A stretch of 64,000 nt of DNA, taken from positions 1 through 64,000 of the forward strand of contig JACKJP010000004.1 in assembly GCA_020637895.1 (NCBI GenBank), in the 5' to 3' direction. This document shows, in pieces, positions 51,713-60,976 of the stretch (position 1 is the first letter of the stretch; each line of letters starts with the position of its first letter). The position numbers and the translations under genes were made by a program. This DNA is from Rhodobiaceae bacterium (GTDB lineage: Bacteria; Pseudomonadota; Alphaproteobacteria; Rhizobiales; Tepidamorphaceae). The notes under the pieces were generated by a model. It saw only the letters and a list, made by a program, of their open reading frames with translations. It was not told the DNA's origin and did not search any database.

Positions 51713-52786
51713 ATGACGAACCGAGAACGGCTGACACAGGATCGCCCGTCGCCCGAGACGATCCGCCAGGCGCGCGCCGACAATCCGAAGATGCGCGAGC
51801 GCGATCTGGCGCATCTTCTGGGAATTTCCGAAGCCGAATTCGTCGCCGCATGGTGTGGCCATGGCGCGCGGCGCATCAATGTTGAATTCGATCGCATCTT
51901 CCCTGCACTGAAAGATGTGGGTGAAGTGATGGCGCTGACGCGCAACGAAAGCGCGGTGCACGAGAAAATCGGCGTCTTCGACAACTTCATCGGCGGCAAA
52001 CACGCGGCCATGATGCTGGGCGAGACGATCGATACGCGCATGTTTCCCGGCCGCTGGGCATACGGCTTCGCGGTCGAGAAAGACGACGGTGACACCGTGC
52101 GGCGCAGCCTTCAGTTCTTCGACGAGGCGGGGGATGCGGTGCACAAGGTCCACACCCGCGCGGGCTCCGATCTGAATGCCTGGAACCGCCTGATCGAGAC
52201 CGTTCTCAGCGATCAGCAGTCGGCCGCGATCGCTGTCTCCGACGCAGTTCTGGACCCGCGCGGCGCACGCGACGATCAGGTTCCGACAAAGGAACTGCGG
52301 GATCGGTGGGAGCGCATGACCGACACCCATCAGTTCGTCGGCATCCTCAACAGGCTCGAAATTTCCAGACATGCCGCCGTTGCGAATGTCGGCGAGGATT
52401 TCGCCTGGCGACTTGATGGCGGCGCCGTCGAGGCGATGATGAAACTCGCCGTCGCCGAAGCATTGCCGATCATGTGCTTTGTCGGCAATCGCGGCTGTAT
52501 CCAGATCCATTCCGGTCCGATTGCCAACATACGACTGATGGGACCGTGGCTGAATGTCATGGATGAGGATTTCCATCTCCACCTGCGCACCGATCACATC
52601 GCCGAAGCGTGGGCCGTGCGCAAACCCACCGACAAGGGTCACGTGACGTCGCTGGAGGCCTATGACGCGCAGGGCGAGCTTGTCATCCAGTTCTTCGGCA
52701 AACGCGTTGAGGGCCAGGATGAACGCGAGGGCTGGCGGTTCATCGTCGAAAATCTCCCGCGCCATCTCGCGACGGACGCGGCCTGA
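51713..52786 (+). CDS. hmuS: Haem-degrading/haem-trafficking factor HmuS
   Basis: A 357-residue cytoplasmic protein with two related HemS/ChuX-like halves (about 30-170 and 210-350): the first begins with DLAHLLGISEAEFVAA, and the second has NRGCIQIHSGPIANIRLMGPWLNVMD. It accepts haem from HmuTUV and releases iron by non-canonical ring opening. AGGAG lies 5 nt before the ATG. Second gene of the hemP-hmuSTUV operon. Confidence 0.92.
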   Translation: MTNRERLTQDRPSPETIRQARADNPKMRERDLAHLLGISEAEFVAAWCGHGARRINVEFDRIFPALKDVGEVMALTRNESAVHEKIGVFDNFIGGKHAAMMLGETIDTRMFPGRWAYGFAVEKDDGDTVRRSLQFFDEAGDAVHKVHTRAGSDLNAWNRLIETVLSDQQSAAIAVSDAVLDPRGARDDQVPTKELRDRWERMTDTHQFVGILNRLEISRHAAVANVGEDFAWRLDGGAVEAMMKLAVAEALPIMCFVGNRGCIQIHSGPIANIRLMGPWLNVMDEDFHLHLRTDHIAEAWAVRKPTDKGHVTSLEAYDAQGELVIQFFGKRVEGQDEREGWRFIVENLPRHLATDAA

Positions 52787-52799
52787 GATGGAGACCCCC

Positions 52800-53702
52800 A
52801 TGCGCCCCGTACAACTGCAAACGCTGGCCCTGCGCGCCTCGGCCGCATTGCTGGCACTCGGCTGGCTTGTCGCGATGATGATGCCTGTCGGAGCCGAACC
52901 GGCTGGAAGCGGCCCTCGCCGGATCGTCGCAATCGGCGGCTCCGTCACTGAGATCGTCTATGCGCTCGGCGAGCAGGATCGTCTCGCAGGCCGCGACACC
53001 ACGAGTGTCTTTCCGCCTGAAGCGCTCGCGCTGCCGGATGTCGGCTATATACGCGCTCTCTCTCCGGAAGGCGTTCTCTCCGTCAATCCCGACCTTATCC
53101 TTGCCCTCGATGGCGCAGGCCCGCCCGAGACGATCGGTGTCCTTCGGGACAGCGGCGTTCCAATCCTGACCATTCCCGAGGGCTATGATGCTGACGCCAT
53201 CGTCGCCAAGATTGAGGCGGCAGGTGAAGCGCTGGGGGTTCAGCACAAAGCCGGCGAGCTTGCTCGAAAGGTCTCCGCGGACCTGAGCGCGGCGAGCGCA
53301 GCTGCCGTAAGAGGGAAACCGCGGCGGGTGCTCTTTGTCCTTTCGATGCAGGGGGGCCGGGTCATGGCGGCAGGCGCGCACACCCATGCGGACGCCATGA
53401 TCCGACTTGCCGGCGGGATAAACGCGCTTGGGCAAATGAGCGGCTACAAGCAGGTCAGCGATGAAGCGGTCATCGAGGCCAAACCCGAAATCATCCTCGT
53501 GATGGACCGGCGTGGCGACCACGCGATCAGCGACGATGATCTCTTCGCCCACCCGGCGATCGCATCGACACCCGCAGGCACAGACCGACGCATCGTGCGC
53601 ATGGATGGTCTTTATCTGCTCGGCTTTGGCCCTCGCACGGCCGAGGCAGTCCGTGATCTGAGCATCGCGCTGAACGATCGTTCGCAGGCGTGGCGGCAGT
53701 AG
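52800..53702 (+). CDS. hmuT: Periplasmic haem-binding protein HmuT
   Basis: A 300-residue cluster A-III binding protein. Signal peptide MRPVQLQTLALRASAALLALGWL with cleavage near VGA-EP; RRIVAIGGSVTEIVYALGEQDRLAGRDTTS; Tyr83 in VGYIRALSPEGVLS is the likely haem ligand as in ShuT/PhuT. An ATG at 52788 would add four residues, but GGAGA fits the ATG at 52800. It passes haem to HmuUV. Confidence 0.9.
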   Translation: MRPVQLQTLALRASAALLALGWLVAMMMPVGAEPAGSGPRRIVAIGGSVTEIVYALGEQDRLAGRDTTSVFPPEALALPDVGYIRALSPEGVLSVNPDLILALDGAGPPETIGVLRDSGVPILTIPEGYDADAIVAKIEAAGEALGVQHKAGELARKVSADLSAASAAAVRGKPRRVLFVLSMQGGRVMAAGAHTHADAMIRLAGGINALGQMSGYKQVSDEAVIEAKPEIILVMDRRGDHAISDDDLFAHPAIASTPAGTDRRIVRMDGLYLLGFGPRTAEAVRDLSIALNDRSQAWRQ

Positions 53703-53704
53703 CA

Positions 53705-54793
53705 ATGCTCATGCGCACCGCCACGACGGGGCTCCGCGCCCCTTTGGCCGATGGAGACCGCGCGGTTCTGGCCCGCATTGTCATCTGCTGTCTTGCTGCG
53801 ACGCTGGCGGTAACGGCGATTCTTTCGCTGGGCTGGGGAGCTTCGGACGCATCGGCGTTTGAGGTGGTCATGCACTGGGTCGGCCTGGGAGACGGGACGC
53901 TTGCTCCGCGCGATCGCCTGATCGTCGAAACGATCCGTCTGCCGCGCGTCACGCTCGGCGGCCTCGTCGGCGCGGGCCTCGCGGTCGCAGGTGCGATTCT
54001 GCAGGGGCTGTTTCGAAATCCACTCGCCGATCCGGCATTGATCGGCGTGACGGCCGGCGCCGGCCTGTGCGCCGTCTCAATGATCGTGCTCGGCGGTACG
54101 GTCCTCGCCGCCGTTGCGGGGTTGCTTGGCATCTATGCGCTGCCAGTTGCCGCATTCATCGGCGGACTTGCCGCATCGTTCGCCCTCTATCGTATCGCCA
54201 CACGTCGCGGTCAGACCTCGGTTGCTACGATGTTGCTCGCAGGGATCGCGCTCACGGCCTTCGCCAACGCGATCATGGGCGTCCTGATCTTCATCGCCAG
54301 CGACGCACAGCTGCGGGACCTGATCTTCTGGGGTCTGGGTTCACTTGCCGGCGCGACGACGACCAAAGTCATGGCGACAGCGCCGATCATCCTGGTGTCG
54401 CTCGCAGCAACTCCCTTCCTTGCCCGTTCACTGAACGCGCTCGCACTGGGCGAGGCGGCCGCGAACCATCTGGGTATTCCCGTGCAGAGAATGAAATCGG
54501 TCGCGCTTGTCTGCGTTGCCGCCCTCACCGGCGCATCCGTGGCCGTATCGGGCGGCATAGGTTTTGTCGGCATCGTGGTCCCGCACCTGCTACGCCTCGT
54601 GATCGGGCCCGATCACCGCTATCTGCTGCCCGCCTCGGCCTTGTTGGGCGGGACGTTCCTGATCGCCGCCGACGCCATCAGCCGCACCGTAGTCGCGCCC
54701 GCAGAACTACCCATTGGCATCATCACCGCACTCGTCGGAGCTCCGTTCTTCATATGGGTTCTGTTGCGCCGGCGCGGTCTGATCGATTTGTGA
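53705..54793 (+). CDS. hmuU: Haem ABC transporter permease HmuU
   Basis: A 362-residue FecCD-family permease with about ten helices: RLPRVTLGGLVGAGLAVAGAILQGLFRNPLADPALIGVTAGA, LGEAAANHLGIPVQRM (coupling loop) and GGIGFVGIVVPHLLRLVIGPDHR. The ATG follows the hmuT stop by 2 nt; a second ATG two codons later is possible. Confidence 0.92.
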   Translation: MLMRTATTGLRAPLADGDRAVLARIVICCLAATLAVTAILSLGWGASDASAFEVVMHWVGLGDGTLAPRDRLIVETIRLPRVTLGGLVGAGLAVAGAILQGLFRNPLADPALIGVTAGAGLCAVSMIVLGGTVLAAVAGLLGIYALPVAAFIGGLAASFALYRIATRRGQTSVATMLLAGIALTAFANAIMGVLIFIASDAQLRDLIFWGLGSLAGATTTKVMATAPIILVSLAATPFLARSLNALALGEAAANHLGIPVQRMKSVALVCVAALTGASVAVSGGIGFVGIVVPHLLRLVIGPDHRYLLPASALLGGTFLIAADAISRTVVAPAELPIGIITALVGAPFFIWVLLRRRGLIDL

Positions 54794-54801
54794 GCAGGAA
54801 G

Positions 54802-55593
54802 ATGAACGTCAGGGCCCATGATATCAGCGTCCGCCTCGCAGGCAGGCTGATCCTGTGCGGCATCGACTTCACCGCAAGAGCAGGTGAAGTCACGATAATC
54901 ATCGGCCCGAACGGCTCGGGCAAAACCACGCTCATGCGCGCCCTGACCGGCGAACTCGCCTGCTCTGGCAACGTGAGTATCAATGGGCGCTGGTTGCGGC
55001 ACTATCGTCATGCGGACCTTGCCGCTTTGCGGGCCGTACTGCCGCAGGAGACGACGCTCGCCTTTCCGTTCACGGTGCGCGAAATCGTCCAGATGGGCAT
55101 CTCCTCAGCCTCGCATGCTGCGGGCGGCCGCCGAGCCCGCGAACGCATCGACGAGGCGCTGTCTCGTGTCGACCTTGCCGGCTTTGCGGGCCGCTTCTAT
55201 CAGGAGCTGTCGGGTGGCGAGCGTCAGCGCGTACAGCTGGCGCGTGTTCTCTGTCAGATATGGGAGCCGCAAATCGCGGGAAAGCCGCGCTGGCTGTTTC
55301 TCGACGAACCGGTATCCAGCCTCGACATCCGGCATCAGATTGCGATCATGGACATCGCGCGTGACTATGCTGCCGCCGGCGGCGGTGTCATAGCGGTCAT
55401 GCACGACCTGAATCTCAGCGTCATGTATGCCGATGCAATAGTCGCCATATCCGGTGGCCAGATAGCGGCGGCCGGGCCGCCTGCGGACGTGCTTACCGAA
55501 GCCCTGCTCTCAGACGTATTCGGCTGTGCGTTGAAGCCAGGCCAGACACCAGCCGACCGAATGTTCGTCCTGCCGCACTCGGCGCGGATCTAA
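54802..55593 (+). CDS. hmuV: Haem ABC transporter ATPase HmuV
   Basis: A 263-residue ATPase: Walker A GPNGSGKTT, signature LSGGERQR, Walker B WLFLDEPVSSLDI and VMHDLNLSVMYADAIVAIS. AGGAAG precedes the ATG at 54802. Last gene of the hmu operon, 8 nt from the convergent tonB. Confidence 0.93.
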   Translation: MNVRAHDISVRLAGRLILCGIDFTARAGEVTIIIGPNGSGKTTLMRALTGELACSGNVSINGRWLRHYRHADLAALRAVLPQETTLAFPFTVREIVQMGISSASHAAGGRRARERIDEALSRVDLAGFAGRFYQELSGGERQRVQLARVLCQIWEPQIAGKPRWLFLDEPVSSLDIRHQIAIMDIARDYAAAGGGVIAVMHDLNLSVMYADAIVAISGGQIAAAGPPADVLTEALLSDVFGCALKPGQTPADRMFVLPHSARI

Positions 55594-55601
55594 GCCGCAC
55601 C

Positions 55602-56531
55602 TCAACGCCTGTCGAACTGTATCGGCACTGTGATTGGCCAGGTCGAACGCCCCGCTTCCGCAGGGATTGCGGGGAATGGAGATGCCCGCTGAACGGTTGC
55701 GATCGCGGCGCGGTCCAGAACCGCATTGCCGGAGGACTTCACGACCCGCGCTGCGCTCGCCTGACCGCTGCTGGCGATCACGAAGCTCACGGTCACCGTC
55801 GCTTCTATGTGGGTCGTTCCGGGCGGACGGCGCAATGCCCGGTTCAACCTCTTCCAGACAAGGCCGTTGTAATTCGATACCGCTGCATTGCCCTGCCCCG
55901 ATGCCTGCGTCCGATCACCCGTCCCGCGGTCGGCGCTCGCCTGCCGCGTATCGGCGGCACCGCGCCTTGCGTTCTGAGTGCCGTTGCCCTGCTGCCGCGC
56001 CGGATCGGGCTTCGGCGCAGCGCGTTGCACGGGCTTTGCGGTTTCCTTCCTCGGTTGCGCGGGCCTTGCTACCGGCGACGGCCGTACCACGGGCTGCGGC
56101 AACGGCACGGCATCATCGATGGGCGATGCGGTAACGGCCACCGACGCATCCGAGGCAACCGGGTCCGTCGCGATTGCAGCAACGGTTTCGGCGGGCGTAT
56201 CGGACACGTCGGGAACTTGCGGCGAAGCAACTTCCGCCGGAACCGGTTCGACAGCAGCCACGGCTTCGGTCGTCTCCAGGGGTCTTACGGCAGGCGTTTG
56301 TTCCGTCGCATCGACCGGCTGGACCGGCTCGGGTCGTGAGACCGGTTCGGCGCTGTTGCCGGCCATCATGTCGGCAAAGGAAGTTCCGATGCTGACCGAC
56401 CCGCCAGATCCGCCCCCTGCGACCAGAACCTGATCCTGTCGGGTCGCGAAATAGGCAAGCCCCGCGCCATGGACGGCAACGGAAATCAGCGCCGCTATTA
56501 CCCAGCGGCCCGTCGCGGGATGCCTGCTCAT
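55602..56531 (-). CDS. tonB: Energy transducer TonB
   Basis: A 309-residue protein: one N-terminal helix (VIAALISVAVHGAGLAYFA), a Pro/Ala/Val-rich periplasmic spacer (about 60-200) and a C-terminal TonB domain (about 220-309) with VTVSFVIASSGQASAARVVKSSGNAVLDRAAIATVQRASPFP. It transmits proton-motive energy to the haem receptor. Its ATG overlaps the exbD stop as ATGA. Confidence 0.9.
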   Translation of the reverse strand: MSRHPATGRWVIAALISVAVHGAGLAYFATRQDQVLVAGGGSGGSVSIGTSFADMMAGNSAEPVSRPEPVQPVDATEQTPAVRPLETTEAVAAVEPVPAEVASPQVPDVSDTPAETVAAIATDPVASDASVAVTASPIDDAVPLPQPVVRPSPVARPAQPRKETAKPVQRAAPKPDPARQQGNGTQNARRGAADTRQASADRGTGDRTQASGQGNAAVSNYNGLVWKRLNRALRRPPGTTHIEATVTVSFVIASSGQASAARVVKSSGNAVLDRAAIATVQRASPFPAIPAEAGRSTWPITVPIQFDRR

Positions 56532-56923
56532 GAGCCCCCCCGCATCGTGATGATCGTGACCGACGGCGCGCCGAGCTGTCGCAGCCTGTCCGCGATGCTG
56601 ATCAGATCGGCTGCGGGCAGCGCCCTGTCGACGAGCATCTTTACTGGCGCATCTTCCGATGCAGGTTCGCGGCCCGCAATATAGTCCTCGAGCGTTGTCG
56701 CCGCGCCGCGATAGTAGACCGATCCGTCGGCGTGCACCGAGAGAGCGTCCGGCGGCGGAACCGCTTCCGCTTCATGCGTTTGGGCCAGAGAAACATTGGG
56801 ATCGAGCGGCGGTGCCAGGGTCCCCGCGACCAGAAAGAATATCAGCATCAGGAAGACGACGTTGATGAGCGCGATCGTGCCTTCCTGGCGTGCCGATGTC
56901 TTGGGTCGCGGGATCGTTCTCAT
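56528..56923 (-). CDS. exbD: ExbD-family protein (second copy)
   Basis: A 131-residue protein with one helix (ALINVVFLMLIFFLVAGTLAPP) and a periplasmic ExbD/TolR fold. The usual helix Asp (PLxD) is replaced by Asn (ALINVVF), so proton transfer may depend on the other copy. It lies 11 nt after the first exbD. Confidence 0.85.
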   Translation of the reverse strand: MRTIPRPKTSARQEGTIALINVVFLMLIFFLVAGTLAPPLDPNVSLAQTHEAEAVPPPDALSVHADGSVYYRGAATTLEDYIAGREPASEDAPVKMLVDRALPAADLISIADRLRQLGAPSVTIITMRGGS

Positions 56924-56934
56924 CGCCTGCTCTG

Positions 56935-57318
56935 CTATTTCACGATCGTGACATCGAGATTGCCAACGCGGCGAATATCTTCGATCAGGGTTACAAGGCG
57001 CTGCGCGTTCACCTCACCGCGAACCAGTACCGCCACCGTCTTGCCGCCGGCCGCGTGAAGCGTCGCTATCGTTGAACCAGCCTCGCCTTCATCGACGAGC
57101 CGGCCATTGATACTCACGCCCTGTTCGTCAAGTCGAATCAGGATATCCGGCTGTTGCCGCGTCGAGGCCGCTCCGCTCTTTCCCGCCGTCAGTTCGATCT
57201 GCGCGAAACGCGTGAACGTCGAAGACAGCATGAAGAAAAGCAGAAGCAGGAAAATGATGTCGATCAGCGGCGTCAGAGTCAGGCGCCGCGACCGGCGTAT
57301 TGCATAGTCAACGCGCAT
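56935..57318 (-). CDS. exbD: ExbD-family protein (first copy)
   Basis: A 127-residue protein: helix LTPLIDIIFLLLLFFMLSSTF with the conserved channel Asp, then a periplasmic domain with ILIRLDEQGVSINGR and VRGEVNAQRLVTLIEDIRRVG. It overlaps exbB by 11 nt. Confidence 0.9.
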   Translation of the reverse strand: MRVDYAIRRSRRLTLTPLIDIIFLLLLFFMLSSTFTRFAQIELTAGKSGAASTRQQPDILIRLDEQGVSINGRLVDEGEAGSTIATLHAAGGKTVAVLVRGEVNAQRLVTLIEDIRRVGNLDVTIVK

Positions 57319-57991
57319 GCCTCGGACTCGCCTCTGTATGAACAGCCGACGGTGCTGCGGTCAGCTCCGGCTGGTGGGGAATGAAAAGTTCGGCCGTCAA
57401 TGTCTCTACCGCCACGCGCTCGTTCTCCAGCCGCGTCTCGAACCAGGTCAGAACGAGTGAAACCGGCATGGCGACAGCAAGTCCGACCGCCGTCGTCAGC
57501 AACGCAACCCAGATGCCGCCGGCAAGGACGGAAGGATCGACCGCATTGCCGGCCGACTGCAATTGCTGGAACGCTTCGATCATTCCCAGAACCGTGCCGA
57601 AAAGCCCGAGCAGCGGGGCGATTTGGCTGATCGCGTCCAGCAGGCGAAATCCACGTTGCAGATCATGCAGTCGCCCCGTGGCGATCCGCACAATCTCTTC
57701 TTCGATATCTGCTCGCGCGGCACGACGGCTCGCAAGGCTCATTGCCGCAGCCAGACAGGCGCCGACCACACTACTGTCCTTTTCGGCCACCGCGCGCGCT
57801 TCGGCAACGTCACCTCGACGCCACGCCGCCACCGACCGGCGTGCCGGCGCATGCCGGCCGACCCGTTCCGTATGGAACTGCTGAAGTTTCACCAGAATTG
57901 CGGCCAATGCGATCAGCGAGAGAACGAGGAGCAGCGCGACGACCGGCCCGCCAAGCGCCACGAAGGATCGCAGCGTGTCGAAGATATGCAT
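57308..57991 (-). CDS. exbB: ExbB/MotA/TolQ proton channel protein
   Basis: A 227-residue membrane protein with three helices: the first at about residues 13-35 (GGPVVALLLVLSLIALAAILV) and then LLDAISQIAPLLGLFGTVLGMIEAF and LAGGIWVALLTTAVGLAVAMPVSL, the conserved channel core. It forms the motor with the ExbDs and TonB. It lies 3 nt after the exported protein gene. Confidence 0.92.
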   Translation of the reverse strand: MHIFDTLRSFVALGGPVVALLLVLSLIALAAILVKLQQFHTERVGRHAPARRSVAAWRRGDVAEARAVAEKDSSVVGACLAAAMSLASRRAARADIEEEIVRIATGRLHDLQRGFRLLDAISQIAPLLGLFGTVLGMIEAFQQLQSAGNAVDPSVLAGGIWVALLTTAVGLAVAMPVSLVLTWFETRLENERVAVETLTAELFIPHQPELTAAPSAVHTEASPRHAR

Positions 57992-57994
57992 TTC

Positions 57995-58414
57995 TCAGCT
58001 CCCAAACTCTATTTCCGCGCGCGTTCTCAGCGAAAGTGACGTCATGCAATCGCCCGGGCCAAGGCCATCACCATTGCATTCCGCCGCGCTGTTGACGAGA
58101 ACCCTGCTGACATCGTCGCAATTGACGTCCGACAGGTCGAACTGCCGAACCTTTGTCTTGTCCGCCGGCAGGTCCTGAAAGTCCAGAACGGCCAGACGGC
58201 TCACCAGCCCCTGCCTGTCGAAGAGGGCAATCTCGTAGGAAGCTTTGGTCAAACTGCGGCCAAGGCCGTTATGCGCAACGAACGTCAGTCTGCATCCCTT
58301 GCTGGAAGGCTCCATGCGATTGAGTTCCAATGAGATGCCGGTTTCGGCCGCTTGCGCCGCAGCCTCCGCCACCATGGCGGTCGCAAACAGGCTGAGGGCG
58401 AGCAGGGAACGCAT
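57995..58414 (-). CDS. Exported Cys-containing protein of unknown function, first in the TonB operon
   Basis: A 139-residue protein with a signal peptide (MRSLLALSLFATAMVAEAAAQA). The mature part has four Cys (SKGCRL, VNCDD, AAECNG, GDCMT) that could form two disulfides, and beta-rich segments (GISLELNRMEPSSKGCRLTF). I do not recognise a family. Being first in the exbB-exbD-exbD-tonB operon, it may assist TonB-linked transport in the periplasm. A GGAGG-like sequence precedes the ATG. Confidence 0.7.
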   Translation of the reverse strand: MRSLLALSLFATAMVAEAAAQAAETGISLELNRMEPSSKGCRLTFVAHNGLGRSLTKASYEIALFDRQGLVSRLAVLDFQDLPADKTKVRQFDLSDVNCDDVSRVLVNSAAECNGDGLGPGDCMTSLSLRTRAEIEFGS

Positions 58415-58451
58415 GAAAGTGCCTCCGCAGAATGCATTGTCAGTAAAGTTG

Positions 58452-58462
58452 ACTATTATAGT
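58452..58462. promoter_or_regulatory. ACTAT-T-ATAGT palindrome before the TonB operon
   Basis: An 11-bp perfect palindrome, followed by a further ATAG, 38 nt before the exported protein gene, in an AT-rich stretch that could hold the promoter. It might be an iron-regulator site, but it fits no consensus that I can apply with confidence. Confidence 0.3.
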
Positions 58463-58558
58463 ATAGTTTTTACGCAGGCAAGACGCCGATCTGAATTCTT
58501 GACCCTGAAGGCAAGCTCTGGCCGCGCTTCTTGCGACGGCAAGGGCATGATGCTGGCT

Positions 58559-59689
58559 TCAGTTGCCGCGTCGTTCGGCAAGGAGCCCCCGGGCGATGAT
58601 TTCGCGCTGGATCTGATCGGTTCCTTCGTAGATCCGGGCAGGCCTGACCTCGCGATAGAGATGCTCGACGAGGTGGCCGCGTTGAAGTCCTGCCGCGCCG
58701 TGAATCTGTACCGCGGCATCGACAACGAACTGCCCGGCCTGCGACGCGAAAAGCTTGGCCATCGACGATGCGGGCCCGAGCCGTCTGCGATCTGCCTCGT
58801 CATAGGCACGCGCGGCATCATAGACCAGCAAGCGTGCCGCCTGCAGCTGTGTGGCCATTTCGGCCAGCAAGTGCGAGACGGCCTGAAAGCCGCCGATCGG
58901 CTGACCGAACGCCTTGCGTTCTTTGGCATACGCGACGCTTGCCCTCAATGCCGCCTCGGCGAGACCGACCGAATGCGCACCGACCGAGGGACGGAACGCG
59001 TCGAAAATGCCCATGCCAATCTTGAACCCCTCGCCGACCGGACCGATGACGTGGCTGTCGGGGACGAAGACCTTGTCGAAATGCATGTTGCCGACACGGT
59101 CCGGCCAAAGGGCATCGATCGCCTCCCCTGTGAGGCCCGGCGAACTGCGTGGCACCAGAAACGCAGTGATCCCCTTCGCCCCGCTACCGGAGGTGCGGGC
59201 AAAGACGGTGTATATGTCGGCATCCGGCGCTTTCATGATCCATGTCTTGGTGCCGGACAAGGACCACCCGCCGTCAGCCTTTTCAGCGGGCATCGCCATG
59301 CTTGCAAGGTCGGAGCCGAGCTCCGGCTCCGTCAGGCAGACCGCGGACACCGCCTCGCCTGAAACGACCTTCGGCACCCATTCCTGACGGGCCTCGGGCA
59401 AGGCATGACGCAGGGCAACGAAGATCCCGCCGATCTGTGTTGCGAACGCCGTCGATGCTTCCGTCGATACGCGGGCGAGGCCCTCGCGGACCGCGCAAAG
59501 AACCGTCGCGGAAATCGACCCGTCGCCGGTCCCGCCGACGCCCTTTGAGAAAAATGGTGCGAACAGTCCAAGCCCGGCCATATCGCGGATCAGATCGCGA
59601 TTGACCCGCGCCGGACCGCCGATCACGACGTGCTTCGACAATGCGTCACGCGCGAGCGCCTCGACGGCATCTGGTTCGCTGAAATTCAT
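58559..59689 (-). CDS. Acyl-CoA dehydrogenase
   Basis: A 376-residue flavoenzyme: FAD/substrate segments VCLTEPELGSDLASM and WSLSGTKTWIMKAPDADIYTVFART, and the C-terminal helices RKAFGQPIGGFQAVSHLLAEMATQLQAARLLVYDAA and AVQIHGAAGLQRGHLVEHLYREVRPARIYEGTDQIQREIIAR. The Glu in YEGTDQ is at the catalytic-base position. It introduces a 2,3 double bond into an acyl-CoA. I start at ATG 59689 and not at the adjoining TTG. Divergent from the DUF7064-like gene. Confidence 0.92.
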   Translation of the reverse strand: MNFSEPDAVEALARDALSKHVVIGGPARVNRDLIRDMAGLGLFAPFFSKGVGGTGDGSISATVLCAVREGLARVSTEASTAFATQIGGIFVALRHALPEARQEWVPKVVSGEAVSAVCLTEPELGSDLASMAMPAEKADGGWSLSGTKTWIMKAPDADIYTVFARTSGSGAKGITAFLVPRSSPGLTGEAIDALWPDRVGNMHFDKVFVPDSHVIGPVGEGFKIGMGIFDAFRPSVGAHSVGLAEAALRASVAYAKERKAFGQPIGGFQAVSHLLAEMATQLQAARLLVYDAARAYDEADRRRLGPASSMAKLFASQAGQFVVDAAVQIHGAAGLQRGHLVEHLYREVRPARIYEGTDQIQREIIARGLLAERRGN

Positions 59690-59789
59690 CAATCGGCTCC
59701 CTCCCGCATGGCGATTTTCTGTTTTGGCGCCAGCGCGGCATTTTCAACCCGGGCCGCTGTTGCATGGAAGACCGCGCGCGAATATACAC

Positions 59790-59815
59790 ATGCTAGCATA
59801 TAATATGCATATGCA
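59790..59815. promoter_or_regulatory. Cluster of overlapping palindromes, candidate operator
   Basis: ATGCTAGCAT (59790-59799), GCATAT-A-ATATGC (59796-59808) and TGCATATGCA (59806-59815) are each perfect palindromes in the 281-nt divergent region between the acyl-CoA dehydrogenase and the DUF7064-like gene. The ATGC/GCAT half-sites suggest one regulator binding several registers. Confidence 0.45.
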
Positions 59816-59970
59816 AGAATATTGCAGGTTGTGGCTTTGAGACTGCGGGCTTTGCCTTCCGGGGCATTTACGGAACGGCCCAAGACGGGCACTCTCAGTG
59901 ACAGGCCAGACCGAAAATGGACAAGCGGCACTGGATAAGCCGCACCCAGGAACAAACGTGGAGGAAAGAA

Positions 59971-60966
59971 ATGATCACGGCACAGGATACGGATTTTCAT
60001 CCGCGCGACCCTTCCGACCTCAGCTGGACGGAAACGACCTTCATTCCCTTCTGCGTCCCGGATGAGGGCATTTTCGGGAATGCCTACATTCTGGCGCGGC
60101 CCAATCTGGGCGTCTGCATCTCGTCCATCATCGTCAGCAAGGGCATTTGCAACCATACCTATCAGATCGACTTCACCGATGCGCAGATGCACCTGCCCTG
60201 CCCCGAGAAGTTTTCAGACTATTCGCTGCCGAACGGCCTCTCCGTGAAATCGATCAATGCACCGCGCGACTACCGTTTCACCTATGAACACGTCTTGGGT
60301 TCATGCAGCTTCGACCTCGATTTCAAGGCGATCCACCACCCGTTCGATCCGCATGACCCCAAAGAGAACCCGCTGCTGCAGCAAACCAAGACATCGCCAA
60401 AGGATTCGCGCGTCGGTCATGAATGGTCGAACGGTCACTTTGAGTGCAAGGGCCACATCACCGGCAACCTGAAGCTGCGCGGCCGCGAGTACAAGATCGA
60501 CTGCTATGACGGCATGGATCATAGCTGGGGACCGCGGGTCGAATATGGCGCTCGCTCGGTCAGCTGGATCTCGGTGAATTTCGGCGAGGAGCTGGCGGTG
60601 CACCTCGCGGTACCCATGAAGATCGTCGACGGCGAGGTTCTCTACGACAAGCCGCAATTCGGTTTCGTCGTTCAGAATGGTGAGACGCATGGTGTCGTGG
60701 ACGCGACCGTTGTGGCGACCCGCGTCGACATGATGGCGACAGGCAATCACATCACCGTCACCGACGTGCGCGGCAAGACATTCGAATTCTTTGGCGCGAC
60801 GATTGGCGGACACCCCTGGCATTCATTCAATCCGTGCCACGTCTGCTATCAGGTCGCCATGCGCTACACCTGGAACGGCAAGGTAGGTTCCGGGGAATTC
60901 GGCGACATCTTTGGCCTCGAATATCTCGCCGACTATAAGTCGCGAACGGCAACTTTCTCGCGTTAA
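59971..60966 (+). CDS. DUF7064/DUF7065-like protein, probable catabolic accessory protein
   Basis: A 331-residue soluble protein with no signal peptide. It has two beta-rich halves; the second contains KIDCYDGMDHSWGPRVEYGARSVSWISVNF, a pattern of the lipocalin-like family often encoded with lipid or terpenoid degradation genes. I recognise the pattern only from memory, and no reaction is established. GGAGGAA lies just before the ATG at 59971. It is the first of a rightward set of genes. Confidence 0.65.
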   Translation: MITAQDTDFHPRDPSDLSWTETTFIPFCVPDEGIFGNAYILARPNLGVCISSIIVSKGICNHTYQIDFTDAQMHLPCPEKFSDYSLPNGLSVKSINAPRDYRFTYEHVLGSCSFDLDFKAIHHPFDPHDPKENPLLQQTKTSPKDSRVGHEWSNGHFECKGHITGNLKLRGREYKIDCYDGMDHSWGPRVEYGARSVSWISVNFGEELAVHLAVPMKIVDGEVLYDKPQFGFVVQNGETHGVVDATVVATRVDMMATGNHITVTDVRGKTFEFFGATIGGHPWHSFNPCHVCYQVAMRYTWNGKVGSGEFGDIFGLEYLADYKSRTATFSR

Positions 60967-60976
60967 GGTAGACAAG

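Noticed and set aside
54067..54801. N-terminal extension of HmuV overlapping hmuU
   Set aside because: The extension is out-of-frame hmuU sequence; AGGAAG and homology place the start at 54802.
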